Positions 1-6,449 of a stretch of 10,608 nt of DNA are shown here, one piece after another (within the stretch, counting starts at the first letter, position 1; every line of letters starts with the position of its first letter). The notes under the pieces are model-generated. The model was not told the DNA's origin. It saw only the letters and a list, made by a program, of their open reading frames with translations, and did no database searches. This stretch comes from Gemmatimonadota bacterium. GTDB taxonomy: Bacteria > Gemmatimonadota > Gemmatimonadetes > Gemmatimonadales > Gemmatimonadaceae. The stretch spans positions 1-10,608 of the forward strand of contig JAQBPZ010000062.1 in assembly GCA_028287225.1 (NCBI GenBank). The letters are read 5' to 3'. The position numbers and the translations under genes were made by a program.

Positions 1-68
1 CGCACGCCCCGATATCTCAGCAGTCACAAGATCATCACAAAGATTCACACTTCCCATCCCAACGAACC

Positions 69-72
69 GAGG
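69..72 (+). promoter_or_regulatory. Ribosome binding site of the YceI gene
   Basis: GAGG lies 6 bases before the ATG at 79, a normal Shine-Dalgarno distance, and supports that start. The 5' flank at 1-68 is less GC-rich than the coding DNA. It shows no recognisable -35/-10 pair, so the promoter is either outside the window or too divergent to call. Confidence 0.6.
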
Positions 73-78
73 CTTTTC

Positions 79-627
79 ATGACCGCACCAGCCACAACGA
101 CCGGCACCACCACCTGGACGCTCGACGCCAGCCACTCGAGCATCGAGTTCTCCGTGAAGCACCTGATGATCACCACGGTGCGCGGCCGCTTCGCCGAGGC
201 ATCGGGGACCGCCACCGTGCCGGGCGACGACTACACGAAGGCGCGCGTCGAGGTCACCATCCAGGCCGCGAGCCTGGACACGCGCAGCGAGCAGCGCGAC
301 CAGCACCTCCGGTCGGCGGACTTCTTCGACGTGGAGCAGTTCCCGGAGATCACCTTCCGCAGCACGCGGCTCGAGGGCTCGCGGGACAGCTTCCGCCTGA
401 CCGGCGACCTCACCGTTCACGGCGTGACGAAGTCCGTCACGCTGGACGTGGAGTTCGAGGGCGAGGGGAAGGATCCGTGGGGCGGCACGCGGATGGGCTT
501 CAGCGCCACCACGAAGATCGACCGCCGCGAGTTCGGCCTGGTGTGGAACCAGGCGCTCGAGACCGGCGGCGTGATGGTGAGCAACGACATCAAGCTGCAG
601 ATCGAGGCGCAGTTCGTTCGGGCGTGA
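79..627 (+). CDS. YceI family protein (polyisoprenoid-binding-like lipocalin fold)
   Basis: The 182-residue protein has the complete YceI domain from about residue 13 to the end. YceI proteins are eight-stranded beta barrels with a lipocalin-like fold that bind polyisoprenoid or other amphiphilic molecules; the physiological ligand is usually unknown. Family hallmarks are visible in order: HSSIEFSVKHL followed by VRGRF near the N-terminus, a DFFDVEQFPEITF segment mid-protein, LTVHGVTKSV, and FSATTKIDRREFGL near the C-terminus. The length is normal for the family. The N-terminus (MTAPATTTGTTTWTLD) has no hydrophobic signal segment, so this looks like a cytoplasmic member rather than a periplasmic one like E. 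coli YceI. GAGG 6 bases upstream supports the start. The stop is followed 7 bases later by a repeat array, and no operon partner is visible in the window. Confidence 0.95.
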   Translation: MTAPATTTGTTTWTLDASHSSIEFSVKHLMITTVRGRFAEASGTATVPGDDYTKARVEVTIQAASLDTRSEQRDQHLRSADFFDVEQFPEITFRSTRLEGSRDSFRLTGDLTVHGVTKSVTLDVEFEGEGKDPWGGTRMGFSATTKIDRREFGLVWNQALETGGVMVSNDIKLQIEAQFVRA

Positions 628-634
628 GGCAGGC

Positions 635-676
635 AGTAACAAGTAACAAGTAACGAGTAACGAGGAACGAGGAACG
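635..676 (+). repeat. Left heptamer tandem array (AGTAACG-type, 6 units)
   Basis: Six exact-length 7-bp units drift in sequence from AGTAACA through AGTAACG to AGGAACG, with a partial unit continuing to 682. The drift from one variant to the next suggests local slippage or duplication. The array starts 8 bases after the YceI stop codon and carries no gene. Confidence 0.85.
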
Positions 677-829
677 AGGAAGTCGAGGGGCGTCCGGAGC
701 GGCTGTCATCCCACAGCGGCGCAGCCGATGTCGGGACCTTGCATCCCGACAGAGTGGCTGGCCCGTCCGCAAGGACAGTAGGTCCCAACGCGCGTTGCGC
801 GTGGGATGACAGCCGCCCGGGACGCTCCT

Positions 830-885
830 CGTTACTCGTTACTCGCTATTCGGTTCTGGTTACTCGTTACTCGTTACTCGTTGCG
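830..885 (-). repeat. Right heptamer tandem array (inverted, 8 units)
   Basis: Eight contiguous 7-bp units are read on the plus strand as CGTTACT (830, 837, 865, 872), CGCTATT (844), CGGTTCT (851), GGTTACT (858) and CGTTGCG (879). They are the reverse complement of the left array. The last two units overlap the 3' end of the minus-strand gene at 874-1224 and supply its TAA stop. Confidence 0.85.
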
Positions 886-1224
886 CGTCTCCGCGATCTC
901 GTGCGGTCCGGATACGCTGTCCCGTTCCGCGTCCTCGACGCGGGCGTGGCGCACCTCCTCGCCGGTGTCGGCCATCGCGCGGTCTTCGGCGGGCTGGGCG
1001 GCCACGCGCCGCAGGAGGTCCAGCCGGTCATCGGGGAGGATCTCCCACCCGGCCGGCACCTCGTCGATCGGCATCCGGTAGCGTTCGGCGTCGTCCGTGC
1101 ACTGGAAGCAGACCCAGCCGTTTCGATAGCGCGTGTTGAGTGGCGACGCGTCCGTGACCGTCGGGCGCACGTGCCACACGTTCCACTCCCGCCCGTCACG
1201 GTCCGTGAAGACGCGCAAGGCCAT
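874..1224 (-). CDS. Small conserved-looking hypothetical protein with WNVW and CxxC motifs
   Basis: The 116-residue soluble protein has no signal peptide or membrane segment. The N-terminal two thirds look folded: RVFTDRDGREWNVWHV (residues 4-19), then NGWVCFQC (35-42, with a C39-x-x-C42 pair), then IDEVPAGWEILPDDRLDLLRRV (53-74), broken here into aromatic-rich strands and a short helix. I have an impression of similar small Gemmatimonadota proteins with a W-x-V-W...GW-x-C-F...P-x-GWEEL pattern, but I cannot name a family or function. GGGAGGA lies a few bases before the ATG, a strong ribosome binding site that makes this a real gene and not a shadow. The last ~40 residues are charged and low in hydrophobics. 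The final residues and the TAA come from the heptamer repeat array, so the C-terminus may have been altered by repeat insertion. It is transcribed divergently from the M13 peptidase. Confidence 0.75.
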   Translation of the reverse strand: MALRVFTDRDGREWNVWHVRPTVTDASPLNTRYRNGWVCFQCTDDAERYRMPIDEVPAGWEILPDDRLDLLRRVAAQPAEDRAMADTGEEVRHARVEDAERDSVSGPHEIAETRNE

Positions 1225-1419
1225 TTTGTCCTCCCTCGCTCGTTCCCCGAAGCGGCGGCCGACGATCCGGCGCGCGCGGGTGGGTTTCTCCCCGGAACGG
1301 CCCGTGGAAGAGCAAGCCGCGTACCCTCCAGGCTTTCATCGTGTAAAACAATTGAACAGTCGGCGAGCCGCTCGTAGCTTCCGAGGACCGCACCTCTTCT
1401 CTACCAGGAGCATGGCATC
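1225..1419. promoter_or_regulatory. Divergent intergenic region with a weak candidate promoter for the peptidase
   Basis: This spacer separates the minus-strand small gene from the plus-strand peptidase and must hold promoters for both, unless they lie further away. The stretch 1338-1360 is locally AT-richer. A possible plus-strand -35 is TTGAAC (1352-1357), with a poor -10 TAGCTT (1375-1380) at 17-bp spacing. GGGAGGA on the minus strand serves the small gene, and AGGAG at 1406-1410 serves the peptidase. No riboswitch or clear operator is seen. Confidence 0.35.
1406..1410 (+). promoter_or_regulatory. Ribosome binding site of the M13 peptidase
   Basis: AGGAG stands 9 bases before ATG 1420 and 12 before the adjacent in-frame ATG 1423. 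The ATG at 1412 is only one base from it, is out of frame and runs into TGA after three codons. The start is therefore 1420 or 1423. Confidence 0.65.
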
Positions 1420-3471
1420 ATGATGCGTTGCACACGCGGAGCGTTCGATCACCTGCTGGCCGGCGGCCTGGCGCTCCTCATCGGCACCGCGGCCGCCCAG
1501 GCCGCCGGTGCGCAGTCGGCGCCGGGGCTCGGTATCGACACCACCAACTTCGACCGCTCGGTGCGGCCGCAGGACGACTTCTTCCGCTTCGTGAACGGAG
1601 GATGGCTCGCCCGGACGTCCATCCCGCGCGACCAGTCCTCGTGGGGCTCGTTCGTCGAGCTGCGCGAGCGCAGCCGGAACGGCCTGCACGCTATCCTCGA
1701 GGAGGCCGCGCGAAGCGGTGCGCCGGCGGGCAGCGAGGAGCGCAAGGTGGGTGACCTGTACGCCAGCTACATGGACACGGCGCGCATCGAGCGCACCGGC
1801 CTGACGCCCCTGCGCGGCGAGCTCGCCCGCATCGTCGCGCTGCGCTCCGCCCGCGACCTGCCCGCGCTCCTCGCCCATCTCGCGACCCTCGGCATCCAGG
1901 GGCCCGCCGGCGTGTCCGTGGGCCAGGACCCGAAGCGCTCGTCGGTGAACATCGTCCAGGTTGGGCAGTCGGGGCTCGGCATGCCCGACCGCGACTACTA
2001 CCTCAAGCAGGACGCCAACGCGGTGGCGACGCGAGCCGCGTATCGCGAGTACGTCGCGCGGCTCCTGACCCTGGCGGGACAGCCCGAGCCCTCGGCCGCG
2101 GCGGACCGCGTGCTGGCGCTGGAGACCGACCTCGCCCGCCGGCAGTGGGATCGCGCGCGCAACCGCGACCGCAACGCGACGTACAACCGGATGTCCACGA
2201 CCCAGCTCGCCGCACTGACGCCCTCGTACGACTGGGCGGGCTACCTGCGCGCGGCCGGCCTGGCGAAGGCGACCGACGTGATCGTGCGGCAGCCCGACTA
2301 TCTCATGGGGCTCGACACGGTGCTGGCGACCGCGCCGGTGGCCGCATGGCGCGACTACCTGACCTTCCGCCTGATCGACCGGTACGCGAACGAGCTGCCC
2401 GCCCGCTTCGTCGCGGCGCGGTTCGACTTCCGCGGCCGCACCCTCTCCGGGCAGCAGGAGCAGACGGCGCGCTGGAAGCAGGCGGTGGACGGGGTGGAGA
2501 GCATGCTCGGCGAGCCGGCGGGCAAGCTCTACGTGGCGCGCTACTTCCGCCCCGAGGCGAAGGCACGCATGGACCGCCTGGTGGAGAACCTCCGCACCGC
2601 GTACCGGGTCGGCATCGACAGCCTGCAGTGGATGAGCGCCGCGACGAAGGCGCAGGCACAGGACAAGCTGGCGCACTTCACCGTGAAGATCGGCTATCCC
2701 GACAAGCCGCGCGACTTCTCCGCGCTGGCGATCCGCCGCGACGACCTGGCCGGCAACGCCATGCGCTCGGCGCGGTTCCAGTACGACGACATGGTGCGCC
2801 GCCTGGGACAGCCGGTGGACCGGTCGCGCTGGGGCATGACGCCGCAGACGGTGAACGCCTATTACAACGCCTCGAACAACGAGATCGTGTTCCCGGCGGC
2901 CATCCTGCAGTCGCCCTTCTTCGACGTGAATGCGGACGATGCGGTGAACTACGGCGCCATCGGCGCGGTGATCGGCCACGAGATCGGCCACGGCTTCGAC
3001 GACCAGGGCCGCAAGTCGGATGGGGAGGGCAACCTGCGCGACTGGTGGACCAGCGCGGACGCCCAGGCGTTCGACGCGCTCACGACGCGCCTCGGCGCGC
3101 AGTACGCCGCGATCACGCCGATCGACGACCTGCACATCAACCCGGCGCTCACGATGGGCGAGAACATCGGTGACCTCAGCGGCCTGGCGCAGGCCTACCG
3201 CGCCTACCGCCTCTCCCTCGGCGGCCGCGAGGCACCGGTGATCGACGGCTTCACCGGCGACCAGCGCTTCTTCATCGGGTTCGCGCAGATCTGGCGCTCC
3301 AAGGCGCGCGACGAGGCGCTGCGGCAGCAGCTCCTCACCGACCCGCACTCGCCCGGATCGGCCCGCGGGTTCGTGCCGCTGGTGAACAACGACGCCTTCC
3401 AGCGCGCCTTCAACGTGCAGCCCGGCGACCGGATGTACCGGGCGCCTGCGGAGCGCGTGCGGATCTGGTAG
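1420..3471 (+). CDS. M13 family zinc metallopeptidase (neprilysin/PepO-like), exported
   Basis: The 683-residue zinc endopeptidase is predicted to cleave oligopeptides outside the cytoplasm. Residues 1-33 look like a Sec signal peptide: basic start, LLAGGLALLIGTAAA core, and A-x-A cleavage sites near AQA/AGA. No lipobox is visible. The alpha-helical M13 N-terminal domain follows (about 45-430, opening with the typical RPQDDFFRFVNGGW), then the catalytic domain. Key residues line up with human neprilysin: substrate-binding N479-A480, the HEIGH zinc motif (H520, E521, H524), third ligand E581 with D585 in ENIGD, H643 and R649 in HSPGSAR, and the terminal RIW. The N479-to-H520 distance of 41 residues equals that in neprilysin. 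Length matches bacterial M13 enzymes and nothing essential is missing, so it should be active. It appears monocistronic, with a large inverted repeat just downstream. Confidence 0.96.
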   Translation: MMRCTRGAFDHLLAGGLALLIGTAAAQAAGAQSAPGLGIDTTNFDRSVRPQDDFFRFVNGGWLARTSIPRDQSSWGSFVELRERSRNGLHAILEEAARSGAPAGSEERKVGDLYASYMDTARIERTGLTPLRGELARIVALRSARDLPALLAHLATLGIQGPAGVSVGQDPKRSSVNIVQVGQSGLGMPDRDYYLKQDANAVATRAAYREYVARLLTLAGQPEPSAAADRVLALETDLARRQWDRARNRDRNATYNRMSTTQLAALTPSYDWAGYLRAAGLAKATDVIVRQPDYLMGLDTVLATAPVAAWRDYLTFRLIDRYANELPARFVAARFDFRGRTLSGQQEQTARWKQAVDGVESMLGEPAGKLYVARYFRPEAKARMDRLVENLRTAYRVGIDSLQWMSAATKAQAQDKLAHFTVKIGYPDKPRDFSALAIRRDDLAGNAMRSARFQYDDMVRRLGQPVDRSRWGMTPQTVNAYYNASNNEIVFPAAILQSPFFDVNADDAVNYGAIGAVIGHEIGHGFDDQGRKSDGEGNLRDWWTSADAQAFDALTTRLGAQYAAITPIDDLHINPALTMGENIGDLSGLAQAYRAYRLSLGGREAPVIDGFTGDQRFFIGFAQIWRSKARDEALRQQLLTDPHSPGSARGFVPLVNNDAFQRAFNVQPGDRMYRAPAERVRIW

Positions 3472-3490
3472 TCCTCTCTGAAACAGCATT

Positions 3491-3567
3491 GAACCGCGGA
3501 GGACGCGGAGGACGCGGAGGAAAGCCGCTCATGCAGTCCTCCGCGCCCTCCGCGTCCTCCGCGGTTC
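3491..3567. repeat. 31-bp GC-rich inverted repeat (possible terminator or dispersed repeat)
   Basis: Arms 3491-3521 and 3537-3567 are complementary at 30 of 31 positions, separated by a 15-base loop. Each arm is itself a near-tandem array of a 9-bp GCGGAGGAC-like unit (about three copies). The hairpin starts 19 bases after the peptidase stop and would be extremely stable in RNA, so it may terminate transcription or protect the 3' end. There is no T-run after it, so it is not a classic intrinsic terminator. Similar CGCGGAGGACGCGGAGG repeats are, from memory, dispersed in many GC-rich genomes. Confidence 0.8.
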
Positions 3568-3637
3568 GGCTGCTGTTGCCTTACCTTCACGTGCCGGTCG
3601 CCTGCCGGTGCGCCGCGGCCATCATCCTGCATATGTC

Positions 3638-3663
3638 CCGGTCTGACCCCGGTCTGACCCCGG
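3638..3663. repeat. 11-bp tandem repeat (CCGGTCTGACC x2 plus partial)
   Basis: Two exact copies of CCGGTCTGACC occur at 3638-3648 and 3649-3659, with a partial third unit (CCGG) following. On the other strand this reads as GGTCAGACCGG, a type of short repeat I associate with REP-like intergenic elements. It lies in the leader of the flippase gene, 40-60 bases before its start. Nothing else recognisable fills 3568-3700 and no clear promoter was found there. Confidence 0.65.
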
Positions 3664-3700
3664 CCCCAACGGCCACGACCCCACGAGAGACGACCACCGG

Positions 3701-5350
3701 ATGACTGACGCGAAGGACGCAGGGCGGGGCCCCGTGGAGCCGGACCTCACGGCGACGGCGCAGGAGGAAGCGCAGTCGGGGATGCCCGCCGCCGAGGGAG
3801 GCGCCGCCGGTGCACCGGGCGGGTTCGGCGCCAAGCTCAGGCGCCTGGGGTCCGAATCGCTGGTCTACGGCCTCAGCTCCATCGTGGGCCGCCTGCTGAG
3901 CTACCTCCTCACGCCGTACTACGCGCACGAGTTCGATCCCGCGCAGAACGGAGTGCAGGCGGTGGTCTACTCCTACATCCCGATCATCTCCATCGCGCTC
4001 TACCTGGGGATGGACGTGGCGTACATGCGCAGCGCCTCCGGGGTGAAGGACAACACGCCGGCGGAGCAGCAGCGCGCCTTCAGCATGTCCTTCGGGATGG
4101 TGCTCGTGGTGGGCGGCGCCATTGCCGCGCTGGGCTTCCTGCTCACGCCCTGGCTCGCCCCCTTCGCGAGGCTCGACGCCACGTCGTTCCGCTACATGCT
4201 GGCGATCGTGTACACGGACGCGCTGCTGGCCGTGCCGTACGCGCACCTCCGCATGACGAGCCGCTCCCTGCGCTTCGCGTCGCTCCGGCTGCTCTTCGTG
4301 GGCCTGAGCGTGGGGCTGAACATCGTGCTGATCGGCATGCTGCACTGGGGCGTGGTCGCGATCTTCATCGCGAACCTCGCGGCCAACCTCGTGATCCTCC
4401 TCTTCTTCCTCGCCGAGATCGGCCGCCTGTTCCGGCCGGCGATGCTCTCGGGGGCGCCGTGGAAGGCGCTCTGGAAGTACGCCCTGCCGATCATGCCGGC
4501 CATGCTGGCGGTGATGCTCGTGGAGAACGGCGACCGCCTCGTGCTGACGCACCTCTCCGAGTCGGCGGCGCAGGCGGTGTACGGCATGACCTCCAAGGAC
4601 GTCGTCGGCATCTACAGCTTCAACTACAAGCTCGGCGTCGCCATGCTGCTGGTGGTGCAGATGTTCCGCATGGCGTGGACCCCGTTCTCCCTGCAGCACG
4701 CGCGGCAGGCGAGCGCACCGCAGCTCTTCTCGCGCGTGCTGACCGTGCTGATGCTGATGTGCGCCACGGTGTTCCTCGGCGTCTCGGTGCTGCTCCCGTC
4801 GCTCGTGGAGATCCCCAAGGTCTACCACTACGTGAAGCCCGCGTACTGGGCGGGGCTGCCGATCGTGCCCGTGATCCTCCTCGGCTACGTGTTCAGCGGG
4901 ATGTACACCGTGGTGACGGCCGGCCTCTACATCGAGCGCCGGACGTCGGTGCTGCCCTGGATCGCGGGCGCAGGGGCGGCGCTCAACATCGCCATCTGCA
5001 TCGTGGCGCAGTCGCGCTGGGGGATGGTGGGCGTAGCCTGGGCGACGCCGGCGGCGTACGCGCTCATGTCGGCGCTCGGCGCATGGCAGTCGAACCGCGT
5101 CTATCCCGTGCCCTTCGAGTGGGGACGCGTGGCCCACCTCGCCGCCGTCGTCGGCGTGCTCTTCGCCCTGGACCGGTTCATCACGGCGCACGGCGTGGCG
5201 CCGCTCTCGTCGGTGGGGCTGGCGGTGAAGGGCGCGCTGCTGCTGGCGATGCCGGTCGCGCTGTTCGCCACGCGCTTCTTCCGGCACGGCGAGTGGCGCG
5301 CGCTGCGCTCCATGCTGCCCGGGCGCCGCATGGCGACGTCGCGCGCCTGA
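3701..5350 (+). CDS. MOP-superfamily polysaccharide/oligosaccharide flippase (Wzx-like)
   Basis: The 549-residue polytopic inner-membrane protein has about 12-14 hydrophobic segments. The first core helix region (SLVYGLSSIVGRLLSYLLTP, 53-72) is typical of the polysaccharide biosynthesis/flippase branch of the MOP exporters. These flip undecaprenyl-linked sugar units or other lipid-linked intermediates across the membrane. The substrate cannot be told from sequence, and no glycosyltransferase neighbours are present to suggest one. Residues 1-45 are a low-complexity Ala/Gly/Pro/acidic extension not expected in the family. GAGAG sits 11 bases before ATG 3701, a weak site. An internal ATG at 3782 (M28), preceded by AGGAGG at a long 14-base spacing, would remove much of the extension. 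Only six bases separate its stop from that of the convergent BrkB gene. MurJ is an alternative within the superfamily but less likely. Confidence 0.85.
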   Translation: MTDAKDAGRGPVEPDLTATAQEEAQSGMPAAEGGAAGAPGGFGAKLRRLGSESLVYGLSSIVGRLLSYLLTPYYAHEFDPAQNGVQAVVYSYIPIISIALYLGMDVAYMRSASGVKDNTPAEQQRAFSMSFGMVLVVGGAIAALGFLLTPWLAPFARLDATSFRYMLAIVYTDALLAVPYAHLRMTSRSLRFASLRLLFVGLSVGLNIVLIGMLHWGVVAIFIANLAANLVILLFFLAEIGRLFRPAMLSGAPWKALWKYALPIMPAMLAVMLVENGDRLVLTHLSESAAQAVYGMTSKDVVGIYSFNYKLGVAMLLVVQMFRMAWTPFSLQHARQASAPQLFSRVLTVLMLMCATVFLGVSVLLPSLVEIPKVYHYVKPAYWAGLPIVPVILLGYVFSGMYTVVTAGLYIERRTSVLPWIAGAGAALNIAICIVAQSRWGMVGVAWATPAAYALMSALGAWQSNRVYPVPFEWGRVAHLAAVVGVLFALDRFITAHGVAPLSSVGLAVKGALLLAMPVALFATRFFRHGEWRALRSMLPGRRMATSRA

Positions 5351-5356
5351 GCGCGC
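5341..5356. terminator. Small GC hairpin between convergent genes
   Basis: GCGCGC (5341-5346), loop CTGA, GCGCGC (5351-5356) is a perfect 6-bp stem with a tetraloop. It spans the flippase stop codon and the whole 6-bp gap to the convergent BrkB stop. Being symmetric it could slow transcription from both sides, but it has no T-run on either strand. GC-rich sequence makes such short palindromes likely by chance. Confidence 0.3.
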
Positions 5357-6346
5357 TCACCCCGTGCGCTCGCGCCGCTCCTCTTCCACGTAGGCCACCG
5401 CGCCCTTCTCGGGGCGCACCCCGCGGCCGTAGCGCTCCGCCCACTGCTCGGTGAACGCCGCCCCGAGCAGCAGCACCATCGAGGTGTAGTAGACCCAGAT
5501 CAGGACCACGGCGAGTGATCCCGCCGCGCCGTACGCGTTGCCCGGGTCCGTGCCGCCGAGGTAGAGCCCGATGACGATCTTGCCGAGCGTGTAGAGCAGC
5601 GCGCTGCCGAGCGCACCCACGCGGACGTCGCGCCAGGCGATGCGCGCATCCGGCAGGAACCGGAACATCACGGCGAACAGCAGCGCGACCAGCGCGAAGC
5701 CGACGACCGACGTCGCGAGCTCCAGCACGATCGGCGGCAGGCCGAGGAAGGTGGTGAACCGTTCGCGCACGAGGCCGAGCATGGTGCTGACGGTGAGCGA
5801 CACGAGGAGCAGGAAGGCGATGGTGATGACGACGCCGAACGAGAAGATGCGCTTGACGAGGAAGACGCGGAGCTGGTTCCGGTTGGGGTTCGGCTTCACT
5901 CCCCAGACCTTGTTCAGCGAGCTCTGAAGCTGCGCGAACGCGGCGGTGGCGCCGATTGCGAGTGCGAGAAGGCTCAGGAGGGTGCCGACCGTGAAGCCGT
6001 CCGCCCGCTGCGCGTGCTCGATGATGGTCCGGACCTGCTCCGCACCGGCCGACCCGATCAGGCCGCCGACCTGGCGGATGATCGCGGCCTGCACGCGCTC
6101 GGGATCCATCACGCGCCCCACGAGCGTGAGGAGCAGGCTGACGAGGGCGGGCAGCGAGAAGAAGGTGTAGAACGAGATGGCCGCGGCCATCTCCGAGCAG
6201 CCGTCGCCGAAGAACTTGAAGACGGTGCCCCAGAGCAGGCCGAGGAAGGCGCGCACCCCGGTCGGGGCGGGGCGCTCCGGGTGCGGCGCGCGCTTCGCGT
6301 CGGGAAGCTCGGCGTCGGGTCCGGCAATTTCAGCTGGCGTGGGCAT
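5357..6346 (-). CDS. YihY/BrkB family inner-membrane protein (formerly 'ribonuclease BN'-like)
   Basis: The 329-residue membrane protein has about six hydrophobic helices. Family landmarks are visible: EMAAAISFYTFFSLPALVS (52-70) in the first helix, LQSSLNKVWGVK (140-151) after the third, FRFLPDARIAWRDVRVGAL (228-246), and AYGAAGSLAVVLIWVYYTSM (271-290) leading into the last helix. The family is widespread. It includes Bordetella BrkB, linked to serum resistance, and was once mislabelled ribonuclease BN; its biochemical role remains unclear. I chose ATG 6346 because it leaves a 30-residue soluble leader before the conserved domain and does not overlap kup. A GTG at 6367 is an alternative. Longer versions running to 6658 would overlap the KUP coding region and have no family-like sequence. 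It is divergent from kup and convergent with the flippase. Confidence 0.9.
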   Translation of the reverse strand: MPTPAEIAGPDAELPDAKRAPHPERPAPTGVRAFLGLLWGTVFKFFGDGCSEMAAAISFYTFFSLPALVSLLLTLVGRVMDPERVQAAIIRQVGGLIGSAGAEQVRTIIEHAQRADGFTVGTLLSLLALAIGATAAFAQLQSSLNKVWGVKPNPNRNQLRVFLVKRIFSFGVVITIAFLLLVSLTVSTMLGLVRERFTTFLGLPPIVLELATSVVGFALVALLFAVMFRFLPDARIAWRDVRVGALGSALLYTLGKIVIGLYLGGTDPGNAYGAAGSLAVVLIWVYYTSMVLLLGAAFTEQWAERYGRGVRPEKGAVAYVEEERRERTG

Positions 6347-6449
6347 GAAGCCAGCTCGTGCAGACACCGGGCCGACCCAGCCTCCGGGTACGAAACAGTA
6401 CGCAAACTGGCCTGGAATCACGTGCATGGTTTTAGCCCGTATTCCATGC
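6347..6449. promoter_or_regulatory. Divergent BrkB/kup intergenic region with small repeats
   Basis: This 103-bp spacer is AT-richer in its right half and must hold the 5' signals of both genes. Two small symmetries stand out: GTAC-GAAACA-GTAC at 6388-6401, followed by a near-repeat of GTACGAAAC as GTACGCAAAC, and the inverted repeat TGCATGG (6423-6429) / CCATGCA (6444-6450) with a 14-base spacer. The latter ends on the first base of the kup start codon and could be an operator or a start-occluding hairpin. No convincing -35/-10 pair or known riboswitch (such as the c-di-AMP ydaO type) was recognised. Confidence 0.35.

Larger units (their letters stand above)
635..885. repeat. Composite palindromic intergenic repeat element (MITE/REP-like)
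   Basis: The left end holds six consecutive 7-mers (AGTAACA x2, AGTAACG x2, AGGAACG x2) at 635-676. The right end holds eight in-register 7-mers of the reverse complement (CGTTACT and variants) at 830-885. Between them, 691-713 and 802-824 form an inverted repeat matching at 21 of 23 positions. Each arm runs into a TGTCATCCCA motif, a local hairpin or palindrome, and GGGACCT (733-739; reverse complement at 780-786). Internal hairpins are 729-736/744-751 (8 perfect pairs) and 783-793/797-806 (10 pairs, one bulge). The whole block could fold into one long cruciform. It encodes no transposase and I see no clear target-site duplication. From memory, TGTCATCC...GGATCT-type repeats and such heptamer arrays are common between genes in several soil phyla; that resemblance is inference. 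Confidence 0.8.

Noticed and set aside
635..885. CRISPR array
   Set aside because: The repeats are 7 bp with no spacers and occur in inverted blocks, and there are no cas genes nearby.
739..1377. Plus-strand open frame through the repeat element, giving repeated LLVTRYS-like peptides
   Set aside because: The peptide repetition is a direct translation of the heptamer array, and the frame is antisense to the small gene at 874-1224, which has a real ribosome site.
1336..3489. A 717-codon open frame on the minus strand opposite the M13 peptidase
   Set aside because: It mirrors the peptidase frame in GC-rich DNA, where the antisense strand rarely meets stops. Its translation is Arg/His/Val-rich without domains, while the plus strand has a complete catalytic site.
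3587..5287. A 566-codon minus-strand open frame opposite the flippase
   Set aside because: The composition is rich in His, Arg and Gln with no hydrophobic or domain pattern, typical of an antisense shadow; the plus strand encodes a clear polytopic membrane protein.
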